DNA from: Oscillospiraceae bacterium
Lineage (GTDB): Bacteria > Bacillota > Clostridia > Oscillospirales > Oscillospiraceae
Direction of reading: 5' to 3'
Assembly: GCA_017936205.1 (NCBI GenBank)
Contig: JAGBGB010000017.1
Coordinates: 1 to 6,198 of the forward strand
Length of the DNA stretch: 6,198 bases
The position numbers and the translations under genes were made by a program. The notes below the pieces were generated by a model. The model had not been told where the DNA came from and ran no database searches. It saw only the letters and a list, made by a program, of their open reading frames with translations. This document shows positions 6,196 through 6,198 of this stretch, piece after piece. Within the stretch, counting starts at the first letter, position 1; each line of letters begins with the position of its first letter.

Positions 6196-6198
6196 AGG
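6092..6198 (+). CDS. Possible start of a downstream gene (3' partial, doubtful)
   Basis: ATG 6092-6094 overlaps the stop of the giant gene as ATGA, an arrangement typical of translational coupling. The frame stays open to the window end, giving 35 complete codons beginning MKKFSKNFAVRFRVKKG, strongly basic and without a hydrophobic segment so far. TAA 6089-6091 lies immediately upstream in the same frame, so no earlier start is possible. The nearest Shine-Dalgarno-like run, AAGGAG 6060-6065, is about 26 bases away, too far for normal use. I recognise no family. If the main gene is frameshifted here, this frame is only a shadow. Confidence 0.25.
   Translation, partial: MKKFSKNFAVRFRVKKGIAKLPVNKGVHRLRNSYE
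6181..6194 (+). promoter_or_regulatory. Shine-Dalgarno-like site with ATG at 6192 (alternative downstream start)
   Basis: GAGGA at 6181-6185 sits six bases before ATG 6192-6194, a good ribosome-binding spacing. The ATG also overlaps, as ATGA, the TGA ending the alternate frame at 6193-6195. Only seven bases of any gene starting here are in the window, so it cannot be tested further from this sequence. Confidence 0.3.

Noticed and set aside
6096..6198. Transcription terminator after the giant gene
   Set aside because: No GC-rich stem followed by a T run was found. The A-runs at 6106 and 6133 are not preceded by a convincing hairpin.

Overview
The window is almost entirely one gene: a single plus-strand reading frame, open from the left edge (first complete codon at base 3) to a TGA at 6093-6095. 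It encodes at least 2030 residues of a very large, modular, secreted or cell-surface protein. The 5' end, including any signal peptide, lies upstream of the window. I number residues from the first complete codon, so residue r begins at base 3r. The clearest family marker is a fibro-slime (PA14-like) domain, with GDDDVYYFVNGKLAMDLGGGH at r420-440 and an ERHTNESN segment after it. Module types, codon use and moderate GC suggest a gut-type Clostridia bacterium (Lachnospiraceae/Oscillospiraceae-like). That placement is inference from protein style, not from a marker gene.

Layout: a helical FIVAR-like segment (126-254); a fibro-slime domain with a long internal extension (276-1466); a DUF11-like beta domain (about 1470-2123); an Ig/cadherin-like beta domain (about 2124-2561); the first part of a carbohydrate-binding-like module (from 2550); three tandem diverged repeats of about 180-190 residues, each ending in a DY-aromatic/hydrophobic-Y-[VI]-GP motif (2754-3308, 3342-3878, 3903-4469); the remainder of the carbohydrate-binding-like module (4491-4931); another beta-rich module (4932-5561); a charged linker; and a C-terminal beta domain (5748-6059). 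There is no enzyme active site, transmembrane helix or LPXTG motif in the visible part, so the likely role is binding or adhesion outside the cell.

The last 140 bases are ambiguous. The frame-0 product ends abruptly inside what looks like a family domain. Another frame (6082-6195) appears to encode the expected rest of that domain, which suggests a one-base indel in an A-tract at 6075-6079. Two alternative starts for a downstream gene (ATG 6092 and ATG 6192) also lie here. No RNA genes, CRISPR, insertion sequences, terminators or promoters were found. There is no gene-free stretch longer than about 100 bases.
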